Source: Sclerodactyla briareus (lineage: Eukaryota; Echinodermata; Holothuroidea; Dendrochirotida; Sclerodactylidae). Taken from it: a stretch of 64,000 nucleotides of DNA. The notes below the pieces were generated by a model. It had not been told where the DNA came from. It was given only the letters and a program-made list of their open reading frames with translations, and did not search any database. Made by a program: the position numbers and the translations under genes. Shown piece by piece: positions 47,061-60,415 of this stretch (position 1 is its first letter; the number at the start of each line of letters is the position of its first letter). The DNA lies in NCBI GenBank assembly GCA_026419785.1, contig JAODTK010002510.1:124001-188000 (forward strand), read 5' to 3'.

Positions 47061-50000
47061 TACATTGTGATTTTAGTGAAAGCCAAACAAAAAAGTGTAA
47101 TTGGCATTCTAAAGATGATGTATGGCATAAACAATGGTATCTTTATACCCTTTCTACTTTGGCTTCGGTTTGCGCGGAATCCTTTGGTCACCGAACAGTT
47201 TGGGATCGGAGGGAATAGCCATAGGCTTACGGAGCCATTCCAGTCAGAAAAATATTGCCTGAATTTTTCAAGTCCGACATCGGAAAGTACCAGCGCGCGC
47301 GCGAATTTTCAATGTTGTTGAAAATTTCAGGCTTCTTCCACTTGCAATCTCAGAAAAAAAAATTGGGGGGGGGGACGGCCAGTCTTCCCCAAGGGCTTCT
47401 GAAATTATTTGATCGTGACAAATGATTCCGAAAAAATAAATCGCATATTTTACAAAGCCGGTAGAAGAAAAACGCCATTGCGCTCGAAAACACTTGAAAT
47501 TCTTTTAGCACTTTTGGCTATTCGATTTGAAATTCGGAAACTCAGTAACAAACATGGGTAATCCTTTGAATTCGGCTCTAGTCGGGTCAAGATCTTCACC
47601 AGGGGTCCACATCTGAATTAGTGGACTGAAGACAATTTTCAAAAAATTCTTCCAATTTAGGGCAGAACATGTTTTGCCTAAACAGAACGACAGAAAACAA
47701 GACCCTCACGTGGAGCGAGCACAAAAATTTGCATGCTTCGGGCATTTGATTGAAAATTCAGGCCAGTCTGCAGACATTCTAGGCATTTCCTTCGCTTCCA
47801 TTATTCTGTTCCAAATTTTCCCCGCAGTATTGCCCCATTTTTGCTCGAATTTATCATCTCAGAAAAACTTTGCCCTCTTTAAAGGGCTACGCGAATTGGT
47901 TAAGTCTGAGCCTGAAATCAAAGCAATTTGGATTTACAATTATTAAATTGTGAACAAACTATGTAGCCTCGTTACTCTGTCCCAGCTGTGACGTGACTCA
48001 AAATGATTTATATGAGGTGTAGGATTTTTGCCCTGCCGGATTTAGTAAGTGCCATGTGATTTCATGTTGCAAAAAGAAAGTAAAACTCAGAACCTGGTCA
48101 CTGAGGTCTATATTTATTTTTTCACTCTGTCGGCAGGAGTTTCGTAAGACATTTCCTGACTAAGGCAAGGAGCTAACTTTATTAGGGCGCTGTGAGAGGG
48201 GTCTCCGGGTTTACCCGTCGCCTTTGAAAAGTTTTGACTTTAAGGCGCAAACCATGCCTAAAATGTATTTTTCTTGTGGCCAAAATGTGCTGACCTCCAA
48301 GAATAGTAAGTTTTTTTTCTTTTGGTTTTGGTCCGAATCCTCCCTTCCCTGGGACCACCGCATGTTTTCAGGTGGGGTCCAGGGGAAAGGCCTGGAAGTC
48401 AGAGCGGGGTAAAACCCATTCTAGACTTCTTAGAGAGAACCCCGGTTATAAATTTCTAGTTTTTTGCCTCGTACCCGGTTCTTTCGACAGAAAAATTTCG
48501 ACCTGAAAATCACAAAGTTGTTGGAATTTTGTTGCAATCCATGAAGGTTGAACACACAAAAATCGAAAGGTGCTAGTTTCGCACTGTTTCCTGGAAAAAC
48601 CTATGATTTAAAGAATGCTTCTCATCTTTGCTAGAATTACACATTACGGCCTGGTTGCAATAACTAAACATATGATCCATATATAGAGCATTCATTACAA
48701 TGTAGGAAATGTCTCGACGCGCTCCACATTGTTTTTTGGCTGTCTTGTTCGGACCATGCATGGGCCACGAATGTTTTGTTGGAATCGAAGTGCAAGATAT
48801 ATATTGTTCAAATTGGAAAGTGCATAGTATATCGATGCCTTCAGTTGGCTTGGAATGCCGTGTTCTAGGAAGCTATCGTAAAAATAGTCACAGAGTTAAC
48901 AAATGCACGGAATCTCTAGCATCGTGCACGTGGTCACAATACTGACAGCGATCGAAACAACTATCAGGATACGAAAAACGGACGAAGTTCTCGCATATTT
49001 CTTGGACATCTATAAAAAAAAATGAGAAGAGAGGGCTCGGGGAGACGGGAAGGGTTTCAGTATGAAGGAGTAGACACCCCTTACTAACCCCCTGAGTTCC
49101 CCGCTAGTCCAGACAGCTTAAGTGAAGAGTGTGAATTGGCATGGTGGATTGTGGATAATTTCTGGAGTGTATTCAGAAAGTGTTAAAAGACTGAAGGCGT
49201 CTGAAGAGAGACAAAGATTTTTCCAGGCAGCGCCTATCACAGTTATGTTAATTGGCCTCTGGAAATGGGACCAAAACCACAAAAGTCCAAACTTGACCAA
49301 GAGTAAAAAATTTTGCTCATTCATCGGGCTTTTAACGAGAGAAATCGGCAATCTGCTGACATTGTGGGCATTTTATCCTCTTGGCAGGTTAGTCTGCCTG
49401 ATTTGTGCCTATTATTTGCCCAGGCGGTTGTTCCTCGATCAGCAAACTTGCTTTAACTTCCATAATGTGTTGTCGCAGTCTGCCTCCACATCCGCCGTAT
49501 GCCACAACGCGCTTTGTGGTATAGAAAATATTAAATGACATATTATTGTGAATCTACCTTCATTTTAAAAAGAGAGAAGAATAGTCTCACTTATGTTTCT
49601 GAGTGAGACAACTTGCATAAAAAGCTTCCCATCGTCAGAATATGTCTTCAGAATGCATTGCTCACGACACTACAGAAACAGAAAGTATAGGTCTTCTGGC
49701 GCCGTTAGCCGCTGCGGGAAAGTTGGGACAATACGGTTCACCGGAAAATAAAGGCTAACGTGGTCCTGGGAGGTGCTTTCCCAAGCTTTTCATCACACAC
49801 AGAAAATTTAACGAATACGTGTGTAAACGGACTTGTAATTTCGTCTTCATCGACTATCGAAAAGTGGGGGGGATCGACGCCATGACTGCAGGAGAGACGG
49901 CGGGATTCGCGACTCAGCTTTTCTACAAATCAGTTAACAAGCTGGTGGATCCCCCAGTACCGGACTTGTCGAGTTTTGACTCATCATCACTCACGATTAG

Positions 50001-51185
50001 CCAACAGGTCTAGTCATAGACATGTTCGTGTTTACACAGATGCTTTTGGGTGATCATTTTGGCCAAGAACAATTCCAAGTGGAACAAATTTGCTATCAAG
50101 TCGTCCAAGGAACACAAACCATAGTCTTTTCTGACATGATAGAGTGGTTCAGATATCAGGGCTTTAAGTTGTGCATGTGCATGTGGCCCCTATGCAGTGA
50201 TAACCATGCGACAAGACGAGAAAGACATGTGCACAACACCCAAATCCCCAATGCTTGCAATAGGTGTACTTTTTTTTACACAATACAGACGATACGAACA
50301 GTAATGACGGATGAAAAACCTAAATAAAACCCCTTCGCCATAACTAAATTAAATGACGACGAATAGAAATTAAAGCTCACCTGAAATAATCTCAGAAACT
50401 CTTCCACCTCACTGGAATCCGACAGAACAAATGTTCCGTCAGAGCGTAGATGTGAAGAAATATGATAGTAATAGATCCGAACGCGGCTGAGTGGAACTGC
50501 TTTCAGGAGACGCATACCAATAATGACTGCGCATTCGACTTTATTATTCACACTCTACAGATCGTTCACTGTTGCGCTCTGTCAGCACCTGCCTGCTGCA
50601 CTTCAGGGACGTTGCCAGTGGGGTATTGACTTAATTTGCCGTAAATAAGTTTTATTTCGTTGCGAAAGGTTCAAAGAATCTATTCAATCGCCACGTGTGG
50701 AAGTGTATGTGTGATGTGCTTGTATGCATTATGTGTACATTATTAGCAGTGTTCAATGCCGTGAACAAAGAATGAACGAAATAAATTCATCCCTAATTAT
50801 CAAGCGATCCTAGTAAAGATTGCCTGTGCAATTTTCTCTAAACAAGTCATCGTTTGTATAAAAAAAAAAAACTGAGTCTGAATTGATACAAGATAACAGA
50901 TAAAGGAGAACGATACTCTGAGCCTCCGACTTTACTACAAGCTTCGTCAGACTGAAGGCACCATGCCATGTCATAAAATTGCGGCATCACGGTGTGGCCT
51001 GGTGTTCAACCTTGGCACCATTTCAAGTATCATCAAGTTTTATTGGTTTGCTCACCACCTATGGCGCGGTTTCAGTACTTGATTATGATATTATTATTAT
51101 TATTATTATTGTAGTTAAGTCAGACTACCGCTGAACATTCATACGGGTCAGAGAGACTAAGTAGGTTAGTTTAGTTTTAGTTAGT
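47061..51185. other. Non-coding interval with one unrecognised 138-codon ORF
   Basis: The plus-strand ORF at 49,122-49,538 (starting MKSVNWHGGLWIISGVYSES) has no family similarity that I can see and lacks support. A loose resemblance between 47,740-47,900 and 49,300-49,450 (GGGC.TTT...GAAA.TC.GGC..TCTG..GACATT.T.GGCAT) suggests an old duplication. The only other item is the candidate 5' exon at 50.4 kb. Confidence 0.35.
50381..50551 (-). other. Possible 5' exon of the receptor gene
   Basis: An open frame on the receptor's strand ends at a good donor (TTTCAG|GTGAGC). Joining that donor to the acceptor of exon 1 keeps the frame open through to the receptor ATG. The translated residues (SDSSEVEEFLRLFQ near the end) match no family I know, so this would be a 5' UTR exon or an N-terminal extension. 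The link is inferred from position, strand and splice compatibility only. Confidence 0.25.
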
Positions 51186-51189
51186 TTCA

Positions 51190-51640
51190 GTTTGTTCAGT
51201 GGACAGGGGTCAGGAAGGACATAATCCTCATGAGAGACCCCGAAGCCACACATCCCAAAAGAGAAGAACAACCCGGATGCTCAAAGTTCATCTTCAGTTC
51301 TACGCCGATTACATTGGTTACCCTTCCTGTACAGAATCCAGTTCAAAATCGTCATGATGACGTACAAGGCCTAATGGTTTGGCCCTCAGTACCTCGAGAG
51401 CAAGATCGAAACCCGCCGACTTACCGAGAGGACACTTCGTTCCACATCCCAGCATCTTCTACATTCCCTCGCTGGAATCTGAAGGCCTTCGGTCGTCGCT
51501 CATTCTCCGTCTCTGCTCCATACCTGTGGAACAAAACTCCCTCTACAACTCTTAAATCAGCCACAAGATGTAAAAATATTTAAAAGAAAGCTTAAACATT
51601 ATTTATTTACTAAGGCGTACGTGAGCACAAGCGCCTTTGA
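51190..51640 (+). mobile_element. LINE remnant, extreme C-terminus of polymerase
   Basis: Plus-strand ORF 51,230-51,583 ends NLKAFGRRSFSVSAPYLWNK and TPSTTLKSA; a shifted frame continues with FKRKLKHYLFTKAY. F..R.FSV.AP.LWN.LP and the FK..LK.YLF end are typical of CR1-like LINE ORF2 C-termini. Degraded upstream. Confidence 0.8.
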
Positions 51641-52526
51641 GCATGGGTTTCCTTTGGATACTGGCCGCTCTTAATTGTAATTTATATTATGATTATTAGT
51701 ACTATTATCCTACCATAAAAGTTCCACATAAAGGAGCACCGTTTTCCGGTATCTAATTGAGCCTCTTGTGCTAAAATACTCCTCTTCAAGGTGAAAGTAT
51801 TTTGACATCAGTTTGAAACGATAATGTCCGCTTTCTGGGTTTTTAATGAGGAAGATTAGGCCATGGTACCTTTTCTGCACTTCCGAGGACGTCATCGACG
51901 ATTAGTTTATTGTTTTGATCAGTCAATGTTTGTCTGAAAATTGAACTTTTCGGGATAGACTGCGTCTCATCGTTATTCTGTTCTTATTTCTTACTGGTGT
52001 GGGCAGACATCCGTGCTTATAAATTAAAGCTTTTCATCAGCGTCGATGGTCAGCAGGCCGACTGACAGCCAAGGCACGATACTGCGTAGGAGTTACACCC
52101 CCAGGTCAACTCCAGATACCGGGAGTTGACGACTCCGACCACGATTTCCTGCTATTGGACTTTCCCTAACCTTGAAGTTGCCTAATTGGGAGCCATAAAA
52201 AAAGGGTGTTGCTCTTATCCTAACGTCAACCACATGACTAATCTGAGCACGATAAATGCCCGTAAATCCCATAATCGTTACAGCAAGTGAGTTTGACACA
52301 ATTTCTCCTGACCTCTCTTGCATTGCCAATGACGTGCAGTGTGAAGGTGTCTGTCTGTGTAATCTACTGATATCTTACACACAAGCATTTTCATTCGACA
52401 CTGCATGACCCATCGAAGACCTGTCTGACTTGACTTGCGATTACATGCCCACATGCATGTTGATCTATGGTCCCTACGATTTCTATATGTCGTTAATCTG
52501 AATTGGAGAATGCTGATAAAAAAAAT

Positions 52527-52702
52527 TATCTATCTATCTTATCTATCTATCTATCTATCTATCTATTATTATCTATTCTATCTATCTATCTATCTATCTA
52601 TCTATATATATCATGATATCGATATATAAGATCTAGATATATATTATATATATATATATATTATATATATATAAATATATATTATATATATATATATATA
52701 TC
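52527..52702. repeat. (ATCT)n and (TA)n compound microsatellite
   Basis: About 70 bp of TATC/ATCT tetranucleotides followed by about 90 bp of TA-rich repeat, with the palindrome ATCATGATATCGATATA at the junction. Confidence 0.95.
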
Positions 52703-55700
52703 TACAGCGTTCGAATCTCACAGAGATCATAAACACGAGATCGTCGCTTCAGGCTCATTGCCTTGGGTCTCGACTGATTTTGAACTTGGACGAAAACGTG
52801 TTGACCATCTATTAGCCGCAACATATATCCTACCGGGACAGTTCGTTGCTCTTGTAATCTCCTGATATCTGTGTCTCAAGCATTTCGTTTTGACCGGGTC
52901 CTCTACATATGTAACCCACTGTCTATTTGAACTTAATGGATGACTGTTCTCACTCTGACCCAACTCTTGTTTATCAAAGTATAGCGATCGAGCACACCAA
53001 GTCATCGTGGCTATACGACAACACTGTGTACACTAGCATACATACCCCGGTGCTGTGTTAAGAACTACAACAATAGTATGAAGGTTGTGTAAAAAAATAC
53101 ACAATGTGCAGGATTAACCAATGATGTGTGATCCTACACAACCCACCGCTGATAGTGTGCCAGTAACAACATTTTAAGATTGCGGCGACAAAAATACCCT
53201 GCGATATGAGCCACTAGAACGATAGCAACAAGAAGTCATGTTTTCCTGACGTATTTGCTTATGTAATTTAAGTCGCAATTTATACATCCGTGGTAAGCAA
53301 CAGAGGCGTTGATGTCTGGGTTATGGCGGAGGATTTGCCCGGCACCAATATTTGAATAAAGGCCCTTCCATTACTTTTTTTACACAGTTAATGGAAAGTG
53401 TCAATGCACATACCAATACCATTAAAAGACACAGATTAGGAGATGTGGGATCTACGAGTGAAACGCAATTAATACACAAACACGGCTAACTACATTTAAA
53501 GACAGAAAGGATAATTGAAACACTTTCGACGACCGTGGAACCCCTATCCCCGATTTATGCTGCAAGAGCACCTCCACCTAAAGTCCAGCAAATTGTCTTT
53601 CCGGCGCTTGCGCCGCTGTTAACTAAGCATACATTGACCACATCGTGATGAATCGCAACAATTGCCCGCGGGAGGGATAGGGTCAAGAAGATATAATCTG
53701 TCAAAGAGTGGGTTACTTCGATTTAATTCGTTTTTCTTTCAATAGAGACACTATAGCCAGGTTACGCGCGATCATGTTGTGAATATACGGAAGTGTAACG
53801 AATTGGCGAACAATAGTTATGATATATAGAAGTGGAAAACGACCGCGCGCCACCGAAATCTCATCATCTCTGATTCTACGAGGCGGTTATATTGGGAGCG
53901 ATCTCTTACAATTTGAACTTCTCTGAAGAGAAAATGTATCCGAAACATTTGGACGTTGCATGACGATCCTGATTGTATTTTAACATTGCGTACATTACGT
54001 GAGCGCATGTACAATAGTTCATTGAAAATATTGTATTATTGTATTGATTATCTCGTAAGCATGATTATTCAATATTTAGATCGTTAGTGAGCAGTGAATG
54101 TATCAGCGCGGGGGATGACGAATGCTAAAGCTCAAGGAATATCGTAAGTTGCTTGTCCGTACAATGTGTAAGAACATTGCGCGGGGATGGGAAATGGTAG
54201 GGGGGTGCTCCATTTATTTTGCGAGGCTTGTGAATCGGGAGAGAAATAGTCTAGATCATGTTATAGAGTTATCGAAAAAAACAAAAACGACTACTAGAAG
54301 TTGTCCTATCATGGGACTTAGGTCTCCGGTAGTTCATGAAGTCCGTGCTCAGTCAGTTTGTGGCTGCCAGTTCGACCTGCGAACTATAAACTACCAGTAG
54401 AGTAAAAAATCGATTTGATACACGAATGATAATACTTACTCTACTGATATTTACTACCATTATTTTATTCGGATGACGGATTGAGGAGAATTTGATAACT
54501 TGGATCGCGACAGAGGGCCCGGTCAAATTTTAAATCCAGCTAATCCGTAAGAAAGCTCATGATAGCGTGTTTCAAAATCGAAACTAGTTGAGTTCAATGA
54601 CCAGGGGCCTAAAAGGATGTAATCCTTACACCCTGCATGTTACCGTAGCACTCCCTGATATCAGCAGAGAACGTTTTTCAAGGCATTCACCTTTCGGACG
54701 ATACAACCCCCAGTTGCTAACCTCGGCTTCTTGGAAGCTGTAACGCAATACGATAGTGAAAATACTTTGGGGCATTTCTGTTTGTGTATACAACGAAAAA
54801 ATTACATGAGCAGCCATGAAACGCACGTCATACGCTAATCTGTAAACTTCTGAGTAATTGGCGTAAAAGAGTATAGTCGTAAGAAAAAAATATGTTGTCA
54901 TTACTCTAAATGCTGATGCCTTAGCGAACAACTTTGATTTGGAAAACGCTTTCCTCATGAAAATTCTTCTTCAGTTTTTTGCGCGAGTCGCCTCCGCGTA
55001 ATTGGGCTTAATTCTCGCTGCTTAAATATACTCTCCTCTTCACTATCCCTGATCCTCATTGGACACTAATCCATATTTTTCAAACAATTTTGTAACTTTA
55101 TTCGATTTATTTTCTAGGTAGCCGACTGGGACCGTATACTAACTTTTCTCTGGTCCTTCTAACCTCCATAACTACACTACTGGTTCAAGACAACATATAA
55201 TATTATTGTACTAGTCATTTCATTCATCATTTGTTAAATTTGTGAATTGTTTCTGTAATATGATGCCACTAAGTAAAGAGATCAATGAAAAAAACCGTAA
55301 AATCGCCGGGGCTTTCCGAAACGTGGACACGATCCCGACGGCTCCCCTAAACCATGGCACGTATATATGAAAATCAAATACTTTCCCGAAGCCCTGATCT
55401 ATGGCAAGGAAGTGTGTCTGATTTTCACCTTGGTCTTCGTAGGCATAGCGAAATTACTAAAAAAATAAGTTGTGTATGTATAGTTTTTGGCTTCATGTTT
55501 TCCATTACATGATAGAAAATAGGGCCGAGTACTATCAATTTAATGCTGTATGGGATGTTTATCTTTACAGAGACCAGTATTTCTAAAAGGTGAACTGGCA
55601 CTCTAATAGCTTCTGCTCACATTTATTGCCATTTCTATCATGCTGGTGGTAGTGGCGTACCCACGCGGGGGGCGGGGTCAGACTCCCCCTCCCAGATCCA

Positions 55701-57060
55701 GTGACCATAATTTGTAACACGAAACTGTAGTTTTTGCGGTCAGTACAGGTTTTGCAGCTGTTATTTAGCAAAAAATATTGACGCAGCTGTGTCTAGGGGC
55801 CCATAAATTGATTGGCAACACCAACCACCACGTCAGACGTCGTCGAATTATTCTCTCCGATTTCATAAGTATTTTGCTCTTCCATTTTCGTCATTATTCC
55901 TATTGCTCTCGTGAGTGGTGTGGTCTGTGTGTCGAATTTCTGTGTTTGAGCTGTTTTAGTCTCTTCAGCGTGATTGTTCCTTTTTGGGGGCCATTTTTGC
56001 TCTAGGCCACTCGTTCCCCTTCCTAGCTAGGCCTAGATTTTCTGCTTTCCGTACCTGTGTGTAATTGGCTGTCCTAGCGTATCATTGCCCCTTGGCGTGT
56101 ATTCCGCTGTGGTGTATGGTTGATTGTGCTATTGTATTTGCGTAAGCCTAATTGTCCAGTTTTGTTCTCATTCTATTGTTCTGCTCCGTGGGCCGTTTGC
56201 AGGTAGCCGCTGGCATTCTTTTGTCTACAGTATTGATTTTTTTTCTTCTCCGTCGTGAGTTGTGCTCTTGCTACTGAGTGTGGGTAGTTTCTATCTGATT
56301 TCGCGTGTTTATATGTAGGCCTATATTAGTTGTCTCGTATCATTTTGACTATTAATTGTATCTTATTCGTAAGTGCGACCGTGGTCGAAATAATCGTGAG
56401 TTAACTAGTGTTTGTGATTGTTTATCTTTTACTCCTTTTTTTTTTTTTTTTTTCTGCCTACAGTATTTTCCATGGTAGGGCCCCCTACTTATTTTCATTT
56501 TCTGCACTTTTTGTTTTCTATTTTTTGCTGTTATGGGAGGAAGATAGTCTGCTAGCCTGTCAGTGTTGTGATATTTGAATCGAGTATCTGAAGTCGGGGC
56601 TGAGTTTGTAAAGGGGGTGAGCTTTGAGGACCTAAGAAGGCGGATGGTAATATTTATAGTTTAAGAAGTGTCATAGACTAGCCGCGTGACGCAAGGCTTG
56701 GGGCACGTGAGTGTCGGTGGGAAGAAGTTAGGAGGGGTGCTGCTCCCGATACAACGGAAGTGGGTTGATCCTGGCCTTGACACTAGAAGCGTTTTGTGTG
56801 CTGTCCGTTTGAGGATGCGTGTGCAGGGGGGTCAGTTGGATGGAGGTGGTGCGTGGGAGAGTAAGGAGGAGGGGCGACAGTCGAGCCGGTGGGTCCGCGC
56901 GTTGGATGGAAGGGAAGGTGCCTTTGGGGGAAAAGCTGATAAAAGGTAAAGGGAAGTGTCTATGCTGTTGGGGGCTTCTATTGTCGTATTTGCCAGGAAT
57001 TTAGTCGCGTGATAAGCTGACGCGTACGCGCGTTTGTCTCCCCCGGGAGCTAGGTGGAGG
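52703..57060. other. Non-coding, no gene recognised
   Basis: Only short unrecognised ORFs. The last 1.2 kb (from about 55,850) is T- then G-rich on the plus strand, with a poly-T run at 56,437-56,454, and might be the leader of the LINE that follows. No motif fixes the element's 5' end. Confidence 0.4.
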
Positions 57061-57079
57061 CTATTAGTGCGAGGTAAAC

Positions 57080-57410
57080 AGGATCGTGGGGGATGAGGAG
57101 GGTGGGGTTGTCGAGATAGGCACTCTAATAATCTCAGGGAGACAGTCAGGAATTCCTAAATCCCGATTCCGTGAACTGTTGGGCCGGCTGAAGTCCACTA
57201 GGTCGAAAGCGCGATTTGTGCATTCTACTGGTCGACGGTCGCGCTGGTTTAGGACGATAGCGGGTCTCATAGGTGGTTTAAATTAGAGTGTGCTGGGGCG
57301 GGCGTTCAGTTTGGGATGTTTCGTGTTTCTGGCGGAAAGCGGGATCTTTTCGCTAAGGTGGTCTTCGCCTTAATTGTGCGGGGGCTTCACTGTTAGGCAG
57401 TTGGTCTTCT
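57080..57410 (+). pseudogene. LINE ORF1 remnant, SGNH-hydrolase-like
   Basis: EIGTLIISGRQSGIPKSRFR and FVHSTGRRSRWFRTIAGLIG in one frame, then GGKRDLFAKVVFALI in another. Many CR1-group LINEs carry an ORF1 esterase of the SGNH type with (V)L(V)IGDS..R, (S)PG..I..I and GG.NDL blocks in this order. The nucleophile-block serine context is damaged (LIISGRQSG). Assignment is by order of blocks only. Confidence 0.5.
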
Positions 57411-57599
57411 GCGTGGAAGGGTTGACTCACGAAATTTGGGGGCGAGGGTTCAGGTTCCGTAAGCTTATGGCAGGGTTGGAAATAGTAGCATCGTAGTGGG
57501 GGGCTGGCCGAGGTCAACAGTAGCGATAGATATGTTAGACAGCTGTTTTTTTTCTGTGATAATGTTCAGTATCAGGAACAGTTTGATGAGTTGCAGAAT

Positions 57600-58115
57600 T
57601 TTAGTTCCAGGACGCAAGCCTGACATAATTGGTATTATTACAGAGTCGTGGTGAACAGTGATTTCCACAGCGAGTTCACCTCCGGTTTGTTGTTTATAGG
57701 CAAGATAGGATAGATACTCTCCGTGGCATTGGTGGTTGGAGTTTTGGAGTTTTGTTGTATGTGAGGTATGACATTGAATAGTTTTGAGAAGGCCGATATT
57801 GGTGGAAGTTTTGTCAACTCGGTTTGGTGTGAAATTCGTCTAACTATTGGTAATTCCCAGCTATTTATTAGTTGGCGTTGTGTACCGTTCTCCAAATAGA
57901 TATGAAGACAACAACTCTTTTCTTTCCAGACATGATTTTCGAAGTTTATGGGAAGAGTACAATTATTATGGGTGATTTCCATTATCCAGAGATTTCTTGG
58001 TCTAATGGTACTAGTGGCAGTCATGGATCGGGCTTTTCCAATGTCACGCAGGATTGTTTACTCTCTCAGCATGTACATTTTCCTACCGAAAAGCATAATA
58101 TTTTGGATTAGTTTT
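57600..58115 (+). pseudogene. LINE endonuclease domain remnant
   Basis: PGRKPDIIGIITESW then stop, corresponding to the (K)PD.I.ITE(S/T)W block with the catalytic Glu. In another frame KSTIIMGDFHYPEISWSNGT carries the GDFN-type motif (here GDFH), followed by LLSQHVHFPTEKHNILD, the family's L.Q.V..PTR..NILDL. The endonuclease nicks target DNA to prime reverse transcription. Confidence 0.8.
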
Positions 58116-58849
58116 GAGCAGTGATCCAGAGTCTGTAGAAATTAGAGAGTTTGGGTAAGTCTGGTGCAAGTGATCACGAATTTAGCTTTATGTGTCGTGT
58201 TCTGTAAATATCTTTCCCACAGAGTTGTAGAGCTTGTTCCGTTTCGCGAAGGGCGATGTGGATGGCATTTCCAGGTTTTTTAGCAAAGAGATTGGCATAT
58301 AATGTGGAAAGTACGAATGCTGTTGACTCTTGATGGTTTCAGTGAAAAGGTTAACGGAGGTATTGAAAGTTAACGTTCCTTGGAGGAGGAAAAGTCGCAG
58401 TAAGAACAAAAGGCCTCTTGGATGAAAAGGGAAGTTTTCGGCCATGCAAACGTAAGCGACACTTATGGCGACTTATCGTTCTTTCTGGGTCCGTGTCTGA
58501 TCATGAGCATTTCAAAGTTCAGTAAAAGTTGCACAGCGTTTAGTTCTGGCGCCAAACTGATTTCGAGAGGCCGATTGCTCTAAGATCAAGGAAGAATCCT
58601 CGTGATTTTTCTCTAGTGAGGGGGAAGCCTGAAAGTCAAGGACAGCATTGTTCCTTTGATAGATCCAACTAGGTAGTACAATCAGGATTAGCAGGAGGCG
58701 ATGGCTAAGGTTCTTAATAATTACTTCTCGTCTGTTTTTACTCATTGAGAACTTGGATCATTTTGGCTGACCTAGTGTCGGGGTTTCTCCGCACAGATAT
58801 TGGATAATATGGTGTGTTCGTCTGGTTAGTAAAGGAGAAACGCAGAAGA

Positions 58850-60395
58850 TCAAGTGATAAAGCTCCTGGTCATGACGGAGTTATCTTTCTTCATAAAATC
58901 TTTGCCGAGCGGTGTCCATTCCATTAGCTATTATTTCAATAAGACTCTACAAGAAGGTATTCCGGATGATTGGAGGGAGAAGCAAATGTTTCTCCTATTT
59001 TCAGAAGGTAACGGTCTCTTCTGTAATTACAGGGCCAGACCAGTAAGTATTACTATGTTGCTGCAAGGTAATGGAATTAATCATTCGGGATCATGTGGTT
59101 GATTTTATTTTAATGAGCATAGCCTGATTAGAGATCCTCAGCATGGGTTTAGGAAGAATCGTTCGTGTTTGACTAATCTCGTTGGAATTTATGGAAGACG
59201 TTACATGTTCTGTTGACACAGGCAATGCTGTTGATAAATTTTCCTGGACTTCAGAAAGCTTTTGACAAGGTTCCTCATGAGCGTTCTCTTGCTCAAGTGG
59301 GAGAGCGTTGGTATTGAGGGAAGTCCTCAAGTGGATTCGTGGTGGTCATAATAGGGAACAACGAGGTGTCATTAATGGGCGCGGTGTTTCTTGGCCCCAA
59401 AAGGTCACTAGTGGTGATTCCCAAGGATCGGTTCTTGGGCGCTCCTCTTTCTGGCGTATATTGCGATCTTGAAGGTTCTGTTGATCCAAGGGTTAGAAGT
59501 TTCGCAGACGAATACTAAGTTGTATCGGGAGGTGTCGGTTCGAGATGATGATGCTGCGCTATTGTTCAAAGGGATCTGGCTCTAATTTCCAAATGGTCTT
59601 TTCCACTGCAGATTTTTTCAATGTCGACATGCAAAGTTATGCATGTTTGGTTTTCACAATCGCACGCTTCCTTCAGTTGATGGCCGAAATATTAGGAGGT
59701 GATTTCAAAAAAGATCTTGGGGGTTTGTTTTGATTCTTCTTTGAACACTTCCAAGCAGTGTGCCGCAGCTGCTAAGAGTAATCTGGATTAGTGGCTTGAT
59801 TAGACGTCACTTCAGTCCTTGATAATGATATTGTTGTCAGCTGTTTAAGGCAACTGGTGAGACCACACCTGGAATATGCTGTACAAGTGTGGAATCCCAA
59901 CTTTGCAAAAGACAAGCATGTAATTGAAATCGTTCAGCGTAGGGCAACTAGAATTATTCACTGTCTGAAAAATTATCTTACGAGGAAAGATTAAGGCGTC
60001 TCGTCTCGGTCTAACTTCAAGGGAGCTGAGGCGAATTCGGGGCTGACTGATTCGTTTTCAAAAATTGTCCCCTTGCTCGATGGCCTGGTCTTTCCACTAC
60101 TTCTTGAATTTTCCAATGTTACTGCAACTAAGCCATTGTCTCAGCTTCCGTGCACGCGCTGCAGAATGGCATTCGTAAATATTTCTTCTCGCAGAGAGTG
60201 TTCAATGCGTGGAATTGTCTTCCTAAAATGTTGTTTGCTCTAAAGTGTGAAATGCGTTTCCAGAACAGTCTTGATTTATTTTTCAGATCAAGGGCGTATT
60301 ATTTAGTTCGAGTTTTGGTTCATTTTCCTGTCTTTCCAGGGGTGTTGTGGCTTCGGGGTCGTTTTATGAGGATTCGTCCTTCCGGACCTTATTCA
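58850..60395 (+). pseudogene. LINE reverse transcriptase remnant
   Basis: Blocks in order over three frames: IPDDWREKQ (58,950); PQHGFRKNRSCLTNLV (59,137); FPGLQKAFDKVPHE (59,240); SQGSVLG (59,417); SFADE (59,501) where the catalytic FADD is broken by an indel; KKDLGG (59,709); LRQLVRPHLEYAVQVWNPNF (59,848); IVQRRATRIIH (59,929); and FSQRVFNAWNCLPK (60,189). Frames change at least eight times. Confidence 0.85.
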
Positions 60396-60415
60396 CTAAA
60401 CTAACTAACTAATTG

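Larger units (their letters stand above)
57062..60415 (+). mobile_element. CR1-like LINE, long but broken
   Basis: Nearly contiguous LINE in one orientation, split by many stops and frame changes. It has an ORF1-like SGNH/esterase-type remnant at 57,080-57,410, an apurinic endonuclease at 57,600-58,115 and a reverse transcriptase at 58,850-60,395. It ends near an ACTAACTAACTAA tract (60,399-60,411), compatible with the short 3' tandem repeats of CR1/L2-type elements. Such elements move by target-primed reverse transcription. This copy cannot encode intact proteins. Confidence 0.85.
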
